A stretch of DNA of 64,000 nucleotides from contig NZ_LT717700.1 of NCBI RefSeq assembly GCF_900157385.1, forward strand, positions 248,001 to 312,000, read 5' to 3'. The notes beneath the pieces are model-generated. The model did not search any database, was not told where the DNA came from, and saw only the letters and a list, made by a program, of their open reading frames with translations. Below are positions 8,784 through 17,667 of this stretch, piece by piece (position 1 is the stretch's first letter; each line of letters begins with the position of its first letter). The stretch comes from Mycobacterium terramassiliense (GTDB lineage: Bacteria > Actinomycetota > Actinomycetes > Mycobacteriales > Mycobacteriaceae). Position numbers and translations under genes: made by a program.

Positions 8784-9287
8784 TCAGTCCTCCCACAGCT
8801 GCCGGCGCGGATAGGCCACATTGATGCCGAGCAGCACCGTCGCGTGGAGTCCGATGAAGGCGCCCGCGAAGGCGAGCGCAAAGGTCGCCGGCGCGACGTC
8901 CCACCGACCGGTGACGGCGGTCAGGCCGGGCAGGCTGGCGATCCGCGTGGCGACGTCAACGCCGGTGACGACGACCGAAAGCGCGCTGCCGAAATACCAT
9001 CCCGCTTGCGCCACAGCGGGATTGCGACCGAACACCATGCCCCCCGCCAGCAGGCACACCGCGATCATCGCCGCGGCGTACACCACGAAGACCCCGGGCA
9101 GCGCGTCCCGGGTGGCCATCGAGTACATCAGGTACGCGTGCGTCGCGACGATGCCGGCGAGCAGGGCGGCGCCCAAACCCGTTACCACCCTGGGCAAGTC
9201 GAACGCGACGTAGCCGCCGAGGCTGAGGACTCGAAACAGCCGGCTGCGGTGCCAGTTTTCTGGCCACGACCCGACAGGAAAACCCAC
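8784..9287 (-). CDS. Small integral membrane protein paired with the molybdopterin oxidoreductase
   Basis: A 167-residue protein with about four hydrophobic segments: VVTGLGAALLAGIVATHAYLM, VFVVYAAAMIAVCLLAGGMVF, a segment around SALSVVVTGVDVA, and ATFALAFAGAFIGLHATVLLG. Histidines occur within or near two of them (THAYL, LHATV). It lies 13 bases upstream of the b561-molybdopterin gene and is likely a membrane anchor or second haem/quinone subunit. The GTG start at 9287 lacks a convincing ribosome site, so the N-terminus is uncertain. Confidence 0.65.
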   Translation of the reverse strand: MGFPVGSWPENWHRSRLFRVLSLGGYVAFDLPRVVTGLGAALLAGIVATHAYLMYSMATRDALPGVFVVYAAAMIAVCLLAGGMVFGRNPAVAQAGWYFGSALSVVVTGVDVATRIASLPGLTAVTGRWDVAPATFALAFAGAFIGLHATVLLGINVAYPRRQLWED

Positions 9288-9408
9288 ATCGCGCGCGTAC
9301 CCGATGGCGAATTCCTCAAACCTCGACTTGTAGGAACTGCCGTTTTCGATTGCCGGCGCGAAGGGCTACATTCGCGGCAGGGTCGCAGGCTACGGAGGAG
9401 GCCGTCGC

Positions 9409-10407
9409 GTGAATCCTCAGGATCCGCTCGGGTACGGCCCGTTCAGTTACGATCCGCTCGGCCGCGTGCCGCCGGCGGCACCGCCGGTCGCGCCGCCACC
9501 GGTCGTCGCGCCACCGCCGCCCCCGCCGAACCGCCGGCCCGTCAACCCGCTCGCGACGCAGTCGTTGGTGTTCGCGTTCCTGTCCCCTCCCGTCGGCGCG
9601 ATCCTGGGACACCTGGCGCTCGCGCGGATCCGCGGCACGGGCGAGCCCGGCCGAAACCGCGCGCTGGCCGGAGTCGGGCTGTCGTACGCCTTCGTCACGC
9701 TCGCGGTCGTCGCCCTGCTCGGGTGGGCCACCCTGACGGCGTTTCGGTCCACCCCGTCGCGGCCCGTGGCGCCGGGCACCACGGCCGCGGCGCCGCCGGG
9801 ACCCACGGTCGCGCCGGGCGGGGTGGCCAGCCTGCTGGCCGGCGTCGGCGACCTGAAGACCATCACCGATGACCAGAACCTCGAGGCCGGCCAGACATGG
9901 GACCATCCGGCCCGCTCCGATCGGGAGGGCACCATCGACCGCCCGGAATGCTGGGGCGCCATCGCCCCGGGGACCCCGGACGCCTACAGCGTCGACGCCC
10001 TTTTCGGTTACTACGCGGCGGAATTCTCCGACACACGCAGCCTGCTCAAGTCGGTCCAGGTGATCCAGGCCGCGGCGGCGTTTCGCGACGCGCCGGCGGC
10101 CCAGGCGCAACTGCAGAAGCTGCAGGACGGGTGGCGCCAATGCGGCGGAACGACCGTGAGCGTGACCATCCCCGAGGCCGGCGCCATCCCGTTCTCGCTG
10201 AGCGCGCCCGCCGACGCCGGCAACGGCATCACCACGCTGGGCCTGACGCCCAAGGGCCTGCAGGTGCGCTCCGCCCGCGCGATCGCGGCCAAGGCCAACG
10301 TCGTCGTCGACCTGTACGTCTCCTACAGCGGCACCACCGACGCCGACCGCCCCCGGGCCACGGCGGTGAGCATCGCCAACTTCGTGCTCAACAAGATCCC
10401 CGGCTAG
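9409..10407 (+). CDS. Membrane-anchored protein with proline-rich N-terminus and DUF4190-type segment
   Basis: A 332-residue protein. Residues 1-45 are rich in Pro and Gly (PPAAPPVAPPPVVAPPPPPP). Residues about 50-110 are two hydrophobic stretches around GHLALARIRGTGEPGRNRALAG, the pattern of DUF4190 membrane segments. The remaining ~220 residues form an exported domain with two cysteines (PECWGAI, WRQCGGT), resembling sensor-like lipoprotein/LpqN-type folds of mycobacteria in general composition. The GTG at 9409 follows GGAGGAG. It is divergent from the oxidoreductase operon. The precise function is not recognised. Confidence 0.65.
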   Translation: MNPQDPLGYGPFSYDPLGRVPPAAPPVAPPPVVAPPPPPPNRRPVNPLATQSLVFAFLSPPVGAILGHLALARIRGTGEPGRNRALAGVGLSYAFVTLAVVALLGWATLTAFRSTPSRPVAPGTTAAAPPGPTVAPGGVASLLAGVGDLKTITDDQNLEAGQTWDHPARSDREGTIDRPECWGAIAPGTPDAYSVDALFGYYAAEFSDTRSLLKSVQVIQAAAAFRDAPAAQAQLQKLQDGWRQCGGTTVSVTIPEAGAIPFSLSAPADAGNGITTLGLTPKGLQVRSARAIAAKANVVVDLYVSYSGTTDADRPRATAVSIANFVLNKIPG

Positions 10408-10437
10408 GGGTCGCGGCCGCCCCAGTAGGGTGGGCTC

Positions 10438-11409
10438 ATGAAATATCTGGACGTCGACGGCGTGGGACGGGTCAGCCGAATCGGCCTGGGCACCTGGCAA
10501 TTCGGCTCGCGGGAGTGGGGCTACGGGGAGGGCTACGCCTCCGGCGCCGCGCGCGACATCGTGCACCGGGCCCGCGCCCTGGGCGTCACGCTGTTCGATA
10601 CCGCCGAGGTGTACGGCCTGGGCAAGAGCGAGCGGATCCTCGGCGAGGCCCTCGGCGACGAGCGCGCCGACGTCGCGGTGGCCAGCAAGGTATTCCCGGT
10701 GGCCCCCTTCCCCGCGGTGGTCAAACAGCGCGAGCGCGCCAGCGCGCGCCGGCTCGGCCTGGACCGCATCCCGCTCTACCAGATCCACCAGCCCAACCCG
10801 GTGGTGCCCGACTCGGTGATCATGCCGGGGATGCGCGACCTGCTCGACGAGGGGAAGATCGGCGCGGCCGGCGTCTCCAACTACTCGCTGGCGCGCTGGC
10901 GCAAGGCCGACGCGGCGCTCGGGCGGCCGGTGATCAGCAACCAGGTGCATTTCTCGCTCGCCCATGCCGGCGCGCTGGAGGATCTGGTGCCCTTCGCCGA
11001 GCGCGAGAACCGCATCGTGATCGCCTACAGCCCGCTGGCGCAGGGGCTGCTGGGCGGCAAGTACGGCCTGGACAACCGCCCCGGTGGCGTGCGCGCGGTG
11101 AACCCGCTGTTCGGCACCGAGAACCTGCGCCGCGTCGAGCCGCTGCTGCAGACGCTGCGCGAGGTGGCCACGACGGTCGGCGCGAGGCCGGCGCAGGTGG
11201 CGCTGGCCTGGTTGATCCACCTACCGGGCGTCGTCGCCATTCCCGGCGCGTCCAGCGTCGAGCAGCTCGAGTTCAACGTCGCCGCCGCCGACATCGAGCT
11301 GCCGCAGGATTCGCGTGACGCGCTCACCGACGCGGCGCGCGCCTTCCGGCCCGCCTCGGCGGGGCGGTTCCTGACCGACCTGGTCCGGGAGAAGTTGGGG
11401 CTGCGCTGA
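10438..11409 (+). CDS. Aldo/keto reductase (Rv2298-like)
   Basis: A 323-residue AKR-family NADPH-dependent oxidoreductase closely resembling M. tuberculosis Rv2298. The catalytic tetrad is visible: Asp and Tyr in LFDTAEVYG, Lys in VASKVF and His in YQIHQPN. The C-terminal cofactor loop reads IPGASSVEQL. Family members reduce aldehydes and ketones; the natural substrate is unknown. The ATG at 10438 is 30 bases after the preceding stop codon, so it may be co-transcribed with the membrane protein gene. Confidence 0.9.
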   Translation: MKYLDVDGVGRVSRIGLGTWQFGSREWGYGEGYASGAARDIVHRARALGVTLFDTAEVYGLGKSERILGEALGDERADVAVASKVFPVAPFPAVVKQRERASARRLGLDRIPLYQIHQPNPVVPDSVIMPGMRDLLDEGKIGAAGVSNYSLARWRKADAALGRPVISNQVHFSLAHAGALEDLVPFAERENRIVIAYSPLAQGLLGGKYGLDNRPGGVRAVNPLFGTENLRRVEPLLQTLREVATTVGARPAQVALAWLIHLPGVVAIPGASSVEQLEFNVAAADIELPQDSRDALTDAARAFRPASAGRFLTDLVREKLGLR

Positions 11410-11455
11410 CCGCGGCGACCCGCGACGCCCGGCTCCGCCGCGCTTGCGATCGCCG

Positions 11456-12235
11456 CTAGGACTGCGCGGACTCCGCGAACGCCGCGGGGCTGGCGGGGGC
11501 TCCCCTGGCGACCACGACCGGCATCGACGTCGACGCGTTGGTGCGCAGGATCGTGTGGACCACGTCGATGAGGTCCTCGACGGGCATCAGCTTGCCGGGC
11601 ATGCAGCCGCGCGAGGCCCACAGGGGGGCGGCCTTCATGGCGAGGTCCATGTCCCAGCCGGTCGTCATTCCCGTCGCCGCGTCGCCCTCGCCTCCCCCGC
11701 ACTCCCCCACGATCAGGTTGGTGAAGCCGACGTCCGGGTGTTCGGCCCGCCAGGCTTCCACCAATCGTTCGAGGGCGGCCTTGCTGACGCCGTACGCGCC
11801 GAGCCCCGGCCAGGGCGGCCCAAAGGTGCCGGCGTCGGAAGCCAGGTAAACCACCTTGCCCGCCGACTCGGTCAGGTGCGGCATCGCCGCCGCCGTGACC
11901 AGCGCGGCTCCGATGACGTTGGTGTCGAAGACGCGCCGCCATGTCTCGGCGTCGGTGTCGACCATGGGCACCAGCGGGCCGATGGCCGGCGTGTAGACGA
12001 GGTTGTCGATGCCGCCGAGCGCGTCGACGGCGGCGCCGATCGCCGATCGGCAGGAGGCCTCGTCGGTCACGTCGCATTCGACGGCGACAGCGCCCGGTCC
12101 CGCCTCCCGCGCGGCGGCCTCGATGCGCTCGCGGCGACGGGCCAACAGCGCGACCCGGTCGCCGCGCTGCGCCAGACCGACGCCGATGCATCGCCCGAGC
12201 CCGCTCGAGGCGCCCACCACGACTGTCCTTGACAT
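11456..12235 (-). CDS. Short-chain dehydrogenase/reductase
   Basis: A 259-residue classical SDR. The nucleotide-binding motif GASSGLG sits near residue 8-14, a DVTDEASC segment contacts the adenine, and the catalytic YGVSK motif lies at about residue 150, after a Ser-containing strand (VYLASDAG). It has an extended substrate region with one GECGGGEGD insert. Substrate unknown. It is convergent with the aldo/keto reductase gene. Confidence 0.85.
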   Translation of the reverse strand: MSRTVVVGASSGLGRCIGVGLAQRGDRVALLARRRERIEAAAREAGPGAVAVECDVTDEASCRSAIGAAVDALGGIDNLVYTPAIGPLVPMVDTDAETWRRVFDTNVIGAALVTAAAMPHLTESAGKVVYLASDAGTFGPPWPGLGAYGVSKAALERLVEAWRAEHPDVGFTNLIVGECGGGEGDAATGMTTGWDMDLAMKAAPLWASRGCMPGKLMPVEDLIDVVHTILRTNASTSMPVVVARGAPASPAAFAESAQS

Positions 12236-12314
12236 ATTTGCCCTCTCTTGTAACGAGCTGCCGTCGGCAAAAACCTACCGGATACGGCCCGCCGCATGGC
12301 GACCGCTCGGCTGC

Positions 12315-14069
12315 CTAGTTTTGAACGACGGTGTTGCGGTCCCCCAACTTGGCCTGGTACATGGCCGCGTCCGCCCGGGCCGTGATCGTGTCAACGGAGT
12401 CGCCGGGCAAAGCAAGCGTGGCGCCGATGCTCAGGGTCGCGGAGAACGTCTTGCCGGATACGTGGATGGGTTCGGCGGCACGACAGCGAATCTTCTCCGC
12501 GACCTGGCCGAGCTCGTCGATGCTGCGGACGCCGGGCAGCAGGACGAGAATCTCGTCGCCTCCCGTCCGGCCGACAGTGTCGCCTCGGCGAACGCTCCCC
12601 CGGATCCGGGCCGCCAACGTAGCGAGCACGAAGTCGCCGATGCCGTGTCCGCAGGTGTCGTTGATTTCCTTGAAATGGTCTACGTCGCAGAACAAGACGC
12701 CGACGTACGTTCCGGGCGGTTGGCCTTGCTCCAGCGCCGAGGCGAGCCGGTCGATGGCCTCGGCCCGGTTCACCAAGCCGGTGAGAGTGTCGAACCGTGC
12801 CAACCGTTCGAGTCGCTGCTCCGCCTCGACCTGATCGTCCACGACGCGCACCGCGGCGATCAGGCCGTCGGTGTTGCCCTCGGCGTCGACATACGGCTTA
12901 CCGTGGCCCTCGACCCAGTGGTAGTCGCCGTCGACGGAGCGCACCCGGAACCGTTGCAGAACCGCTTCGCCGGCGGCGACCCTCCGCAGCGCGGCGATCA
13001 CCGTCTCGACGTCCCGCGGATGGATGTGGCGGTTGAAATCCGAGCCGGTCCAGCCTTGCGGCGGCCGGCCCAGCGCGGCTTCCACCGACGGCGAGATCCA
13101 CGCGATCTCGCGGTCACGGAGGTGCACGACGATGTCCACCGCGTTCTCGGCGAGGATGCGATAGCGCACCTCGGCGTCGGCGCGCTCCTTGCTGATCAGT
13201 TCCTTCGCTATCAGCAGTTGCTGCTCGCGCTGGCTGAAGTAGAACGTGACCGCCCCCACGATGAGGGCACCCAGCAGTACCGAGAACGTCCACTCCGCAT
13301 GCTCGCCCAGCCCGAGTCCCAAAAAGACCGGCCGCGACAGCGCAACGACGATCGGAAAACCGGCGAGGATGCCCGCCAGCCGAAGCAGTGACCTCCGGTC
13401 GGGTCGGGCGAGCAACCAAGCGACCGGGAACCGGTCGGCGCGCGCCAGCGACGTCGCGGCGGCGAGCAGCAATAGCGCGAAGGCCGTCATGAGTGCCTGG
13501 CCCGTCGAAGGCGAGTAGCCCACCAGCGCCACTGCGTTGAACAGGTAGGCCCCGACCGTGACGAACGGGATGGCGCCGCCGGCCGCCATGCACGCGGGCC
13601 ACACCACCCGGGTCCCCCGATCCACCCGAATCAGTGCCGCGGCGGCCGCCAGCAGCAGGACCGACCATGCCGTCTGCGGACTCGGACGCCCTGGCCAGGT
13701 CTGTTGCGACGCCCGCACCGCGTCGCCGAACCACACCTGGTCCAGCCCCGACGGGGACCGGCCCGTCGCGTATTCCACGAGGGTCACGACGGCGAGGGCA
13801 CCGACCACCAGGGCGAACCCGCGCCCTGCCCGGACACGGCCCCGCGACGGGTGGCCCGACTGTGTCAGGATCGCCGCACTCAGCGCCGCCAGCCACAACG
13901 CAGTCCACGGCATCATCTGCGGCCAGCTTGGATTGATCCGGGTCAGCCGGTCGACACCGGTCGCCCACCCCACCCACGCCGCGGCGGCGAGGGTGAAGCC
14001 CACCAGCACGGCGATGCGTCGGCACCAGGCCACATCATTCAGGCACGCGTCGGGGTCCGGCGTCTCCAT
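12315..14069 (-). CDS. Membrane PAS-GGDEF diguanylate cyclase
   Basis: A 584-residue protein. It has an N-terminal block of about seven hydrophobic segments (20-270), a short linker helix, a PAS domain (about 300-415: YRILAENAVDIVVHLRDREI...HWVEGHGKPYVD) and a C-terminal GGDEF domain (about 425-584). The catalytic signature reads GGDEI (503-507) instead of GGDEF/GGEEF. The metal-binding aspartate (LFCDVDHFKEIND) is intact and the product-inhibition site RRGD sits exactly five residues upstream of the signature. It should make cyclic di-GMP from two GTP, with feedback control, unless the final Ile weakens it. No EAL domain is present. The ATG at 14069 is chosen because AAGGAAGGGG precedes it; an in-frame ATG at 14153 has no such site. 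Confidence 0.85.
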   Translation of the reverse strand: METPDPDACLNDVAWCRRIAVLVGFTLAAAAWVGWATGVDRLTRINPSWPQMMPWTALWLAALSAAILTQSGHPSRGRVRAGRGFALVVGALAVVTLVEYATGRSPSGLDQVWFGDAVRASQQTWPGRPSPQTAWSVLLLAAAAALIRVDRGTRVVWPACMAAGGAIPFVTVGAYLFNAVALVGYSPSTGQALMTAFALLLLAAATSLARADRFPVAWLLARPDRRSLLRLAGILAGFPIVVALSRPVFLGLGLGEHAEWTFSVLLGALIVGAVTFYFSQREQQLLIAKELISKERADAEVRYRILAENAVDIVVHLRDREIAWISPSVEAALGRPPQGWTGSDFNRHIHPRDVETVIAALRRVAAGEAVLQRFRVRSVDGDYHWVEGHGKPYVDAEGNTDGLIAAVRVVDDQVEAEQRLERLARFDTLTGLVNRAEAIDRLASALEQGQPPGTYVGVLFCDVDHFKEINDTCGHGIGDFVLATLAARIRGSVRRGDTVGRTGGDEILVLLPGVRSIDELGQVAEKIRCRAAEPIHVSGKTFSATLSIGATLALPGDSVDTITARADAAMYQAKLGDRNTVVQN

Positions 14070-14211
14070 CGGCTGCCCCTTCCTTCCCCCGCCGCGGCGC
14101 AACCGACAGTGTGCGCGGACAGGTACCCGGTGTCCCGAGGCAAAGGTCATCAATCTCGGTGCGGAAGGTCACCGATGCCGCCCGGCCGGGGTCCCCCGGC
14201 TGAGGATCGCG

Positions 14212-16362
14212 TCAGCCGGCGTCGGGCGCCTGCAGCACCACCGCGGTGTGGGCGTCCACGGTGAGCGCGCCTCCCCCGGGCACCTCCTCCGCGGGCGTCT
14301 CCTCGTCGGGTCCGGTGAAGACCACGAGCTGCCAGGAGGCGCCGAATTCCTTGGGCGGCAGGGTGAATTCGATGGGCTCGTGGTGGGCGTTGAAGCACAG
14401 CAGGAACGAATCGTCGAGAACCCGCTGCCCCCGGGCGTCCCGGTCGGGGATGCCGTGGCCGTTGAGGAACACCGCGACCGACTTGGCGAATCCGGCGCCC
14501 CAGTCTTCGTCGGTCATCTCCGTGCCCTCGGGGGTGAACCAGGCGATGTCGGGCAACCCGTCCTGGCCGCGGCGGCCCAGCGGCTTGCCGGAAAAGAACC
14601 GGCGCCGGCGGAACACCGGGTGGTTCGCGCGCAGCTCCGACACCTTGCGGGTGAACTCCAGCAGGCCGGCGTCGGCCGCGGCCCAGTCGATCCAGGTGAG
14701 CTCGTTGTCCTGGCAGTAGCCGTTGTTGTTGCCGTCCTGGGTGCGGCCGAGCTCGTCGCCGTGGCAGATCATCGGCACCCCCTGCGACAGCAGCAGCGTG
14801 GTGAGGAAGTTGCGCTGCTGGCGGGCCCGCAGCTCGTTGACCTGGTTGTCGTCGGTCGGCCCCTCGGCCCCGCAGTTCCACGACCGGTTGTGGCTCTCCC
14901 CGTCGTTGTTGTCCTCGCCGTTGGCCTCGTTGTGCTTCTCGTTGTAGGACACCAGGTCGCGCAGTGTGAACCCGTCGTGCGCGGTGACGAAGTTGATGGA
15001 GGCCACCGGCCGGCGGGCGGTGTGCTCGTAGAGGTCGGCCGATCCCGACAACCGGTAGGCGAACTCGTCGAGCGTGGCGGGCTCGCCGCGCCAGAAGTCG
15101 CGGACGGTGTCGCGGTACTTGCCGTTCCATTCCGTCCACTGCGGCGGGAAGTTACCCACCTGGTAGCCGCCCGGCCCGACGTCCCACGGTTCGGCGATCA
15201 GCTTGACCTGGCTGATGGTCGGATCCTGTTGTACCAGTTCGAAGAACGTCGCCAACCGGTCGACGTCGTAGAACTCCCGGGCCAGCGTGGCGGCCAGGTC
15301 GAAGCGGAAGCCGTCGACGTGCATCTCGAGCACCCAGTAGCGCAGCGAGTCCATGATCAGCTGCAGCGCGTGTGGGTGGCCGGCGTTGAGGCTGTTGCCC
15401 GTGCCCGTGTAGTCCATGTAGTAGCGCTTGTCGTCGTCGACCAGCCGGTAGTAGGCCCCGTTGTCGATGCCGCGCATGGACAGCGTCGGGCCCAGGTGGT
15501 TGCCCTCGGCGGTGTGGTTGTACACGACATCGAGGATCACCTCGATGCCGGCCTCGTGCAGGGCGCGCACCATCGCCTTGAACTCCTGCACCTGTCCCCC
15601 GGGGGAGGTGGCGCTGGAGTACTTGAAGTCGGGCGCGAGAAACCCGATCGTGTTGTAGCCCCAGTAGTTCGACAGCCCCTTGTCGACGAGGGTGGAGTCG
15701 TTGGCGAAGTGGTGCACCGGCATCAGCTCGATGGCGGTGACGCCGATGCTCTTGAGGTGCTCGATGATCACCGGGTGCGCCACCGCGGCGTAGGTGCCGC
15801 GCATCTGCTCGGGGATGTCCGGGTGGGTCTGGGTGAGGCCCTTGACGTGGGCCTCGTAAATGACGGTGTCGGCGTATTGGTGGTCCGGTGGCCGGTCGTT
15901 GCCCCAGTCGAAGTAGGGGCTGATCACCACCGACTTGGGCATGCTGGGTGCGGAGTCGTCGTCGTTGCGGCTGTCGGGGTCGCCGAAGTTGTAGCTGAAC
16001 AGCGACTGGTTCCACTCGAAGGTGCCGTCGATGGCCTTCGAATACGGGTCCACCAGCAGTTTGTTCGGGTTGCACCGCAGGCCGTTCTCCGGCTCGTACG
16101 GGCCGTGCACGCGGTAGCCGTAGCGCTGGCCGGGTTCGATGCCGGGAATGTAAGCGTGCCAGACGAACCCGTCGACCTCGGGCAGTGGGATCCTGCTCTC
16201 GGTGCCCTCGGCGTCGAACAGGCACAGCTCCACCCGCTCCGCCACCTCGCTGAACACCGCGAAGTTTGTGCCGGCGCCGTCATAGGTCGCGCCCAACGGA
16301 TAGGCCCGGCCCGGCCACACTTCACCGGTGGGCGTGGGGGCAAGGGTTTCTGGGCTGGTCAT
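14212..16362 (-). CDS. glgX: Glycogen debranching enzyme (GlgX/TreX)
   Basis: A 716-residue isoamylase-type enzyme of GH13 that hydrolyses alpha-1,6 branches of glycogen. It has an N-terminal CBM48-like domain (about 15-130: YPLGATYDGAGTNFAVFSE) and a central TIM barrel. The barrel shows the catalytic Asp in DGFRFDLAA, the acid Glu in LIAEPWDVG and the transition-state Asp in VTAHDGFTL. A C-terminal beta domain follows. The length matches the family. It is 69 bases downstream of a same-strand alcohol dehydrogenase, without evidence for functional linkage. Released linear maltodextrins could feed trehalose or glycolysis. Confidence 0.92.
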   Translation of the reverse strand: MTSPETLAPTPTGEVWPGRAYPLGATYDGAGTNFAVFSEVAERVELCLFDAEGTESRIPLPEVDGFVWHAYIPGIEPGQRYGYRVHGPYEPENGLRCNPNKLLVDPYSKAIDGTFEWNQSLFSYNFGDPDSRNDDDSAPSMPKSVVISPYFDWGNDRPPDHQYADTVIYEAHVKGLTQTHPDIPEQMRGTYAAVAHPVIIEHLKSIGVTAIELMPVHHFANDSTLVDKGLSNYWGYNTIGFLAPDFKYSSATSPGGQVQEFKAMVRALHEAGIEVILDVVYNHTAEGNHLGPTLSMRGIDNGAYYRLVDDDKRYYMDYTGTGNSLNAGHPHALQLIMDSLRYWVLEMHVDGFRFDLAATLAREFYDVDRLATFFELVQQDPTISQVKLIAEPWDVGPGGYQVGNFPPQWTEWNGKYRDTVRDFWRGEPATLDEFAYRLSGSADLYEHTARRPVASINFVTAHDGFTLRDLVSYNEKHNEANGEDNNDGESHNRSWNCGAEGPTDDNQVNELRARQQRNFLTTLLLSQGVPMICHGDELGRTQDGNNNGYCQDNELTWIDWAAADAGLLEFTRKVSELRANHPVFRRRRFFSGKPLGRRGQDGLPDIAWFTPEGTEMTDEDWGAGFAKSVAVFLNGHGIPDRDARGQRVLDDSFLLCFNAHHEPIEFTLPPKEFGASWQLVVFTGPDEETPAEEVPGGGALTVDAHTAVVLQAPDAG

Positions 16363-16431
16363 GGCGCATTTGATACCCTACCGGAGCCTTTCCCAAACGG
16401 TGCCCCGGAAGGCCTTGCGGCAGAGCGGTTT

Positions 16432-17613
16432 TCAAGGCTTCAACATGACCTTGACCGCTCCGTCCTGCTTTTTCTGGAAGATCTCGTAGGCGTGGGGGGC
16501 CTGGTCGAGGGGCAGCACGTGGGTGGCGAAGGTGTCGACGCCCAGCGGGTCGTCGTCGGTCAACAACGGCATGATGTCGTCGACCCATTTCTTGACGTTG
16601 GCTTGCCCCATCCGCAGGGTCACCTGCTTGTCGAAGAGGGTGAGCATCGGCAGCGGATCGGCCATCCCGCCGTAGACCCCGATCAGCGAGATGGTCCCGC
16701 CGCGGCGCACGGTGTCGATGGCGGAATACAGGGCGCTGAGGCGGTCCACGCCGGCGGTCTGCATGACGCGCTTGCCGAGGAAGTCCGGCAATATCCCGCT
16801 GGCCTGCTGGGCCAGCCACGCGGCGGGCGAGCCGTGCGCCTCCATGCCCACCGCGTCGATCACCGAATCGGTGCCCCGGCCGTCGGTCAGGTCGCGGACC
16901 GCGTCACCGAGGTCTGCGTCTAGCCGACCCAGATCGATGGTGTGAATGCCGCGCTCGGCGGCCCGGGCCAGACGCTCGGGCACCAGGTCGACGGCGATGG
17001 CCCGGTAGCCGAGATGATCGGCGATGCGCGCGGCCATGTCACCGATGGGCCCCAGGCCCAGCACGGTCACCGACCCGCCCTCCGGGATGTTGGCGTAGGC
17101 CACCGCCTGCCAGGCGGTCGGCAGCACGTCGGAAAGGTAGACGAAGCGCGAATCCGGCGGCCCCGCAGGGACTTTGATGTGCGTGAACTGCGCCTGCGGC
17201 ACGCGCAGCAGTTCGGCCTGGCCGCCGGGGACTTCCCCGTAGAGCTCCGAATAGCCGAACAGCGCCGCCCCCATGCCCTGGTCGCGCACCTGGGTGGTTT
17301 CGCACTGGGTGTAGAGCCGCTTCTCGCACATGTAACAGCGGCCGCAGGAGATCTGGAACGGGATGACGACCCGGTCGCCGACGCGCAGGTCGCCCGTCTC
17401 GGGGCCCACCTCGCGCACGATTCCCATCGGTTCGTGGCCCAGGACGTCGCCGGGCTTCATAAAGGCGCCGAGGATCTCATACAGGTGCAGGTCGGACCCG
17501 CAGATGTTGGTGGAGGTGACCTCGATGATGGCGTCGGTGGGCCGTTCGATCTTCGGGTCGGGCACCGATTCCACCCGAACATCGCGCTTGCCGTGCCAGG
17601 TGACCGCTTTCAT
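16432..17613 (-). CDS. Zinc-dependent alcohol dehydrogenase
   Basis: A 393-residue medium-chain dehydrogenase of the glutathione-independent formaldehyde dehydrogenase/threonine dehydrogenase-like group. The catalytic zinc site is visible as Cys in STNICGSDLH and His-Glu in GHEPMG. The structural zinc cysteines are CGRCYMCEKRLYTQC and the Rossmann motif is GLGPIG. An insert after the dinucleotide domain is typical of this subgroup. It oxidises an alcohol or aldehyde with NAD(P); the substrate is not evident. It is preceded (54 bases) by a GAF-ANTAR gene on the same strand. Confidence 0.88.
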   Translation of the reverse strand: MKAVTWHGKRDVRVESVPDPKIERPTDAIIEVTSTNICGSDLHLYEILGAFMKPGDVLGHEPMGIVREVGPETGDLRVGDRVVIPFQISCGRCYMCEKRLYTQCETTQVRDQGMGAALFGYSELYGEVPGGQAELLRVPQAQFTHIKVPAGPPDSRFVYLSDVLPTAWQAVAYANIPEGGSVTVLGLGPIGDMAARIADHLGYRAIAVDLVPERLARAAERGIHTIDLGRLDADLGDAVRDLTDGRGTDSVIDAVGMEAHGSPAAWLAQQASGILPDFLGKRVMQTAGVDRLSALYSAIDTVRRGGTISLIGVYGGMADPLPMLTLFDKQVTLRMGQANVKKWVDDIMPLLTDDDPLGVDTFATHVLPLDQAPHAYEIFQKKQDGAVKVMLKP

Positions 17614-17667
17614 GTACGTGGCACATACCCGCGTCGCGCCGGTCGAAACGGCACGGGTCGCCGGGGG

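Noticed and set aside
13558..16923. A 1121-codon open frame on the plus strand
   Set aside because: It lies opposite glgX and the diguanylate cyclase gene, its protein has no recognisable domain and its composition (Val/Gly/Arg/His-rich) is typical of antisense frames in GC-rich DNA.
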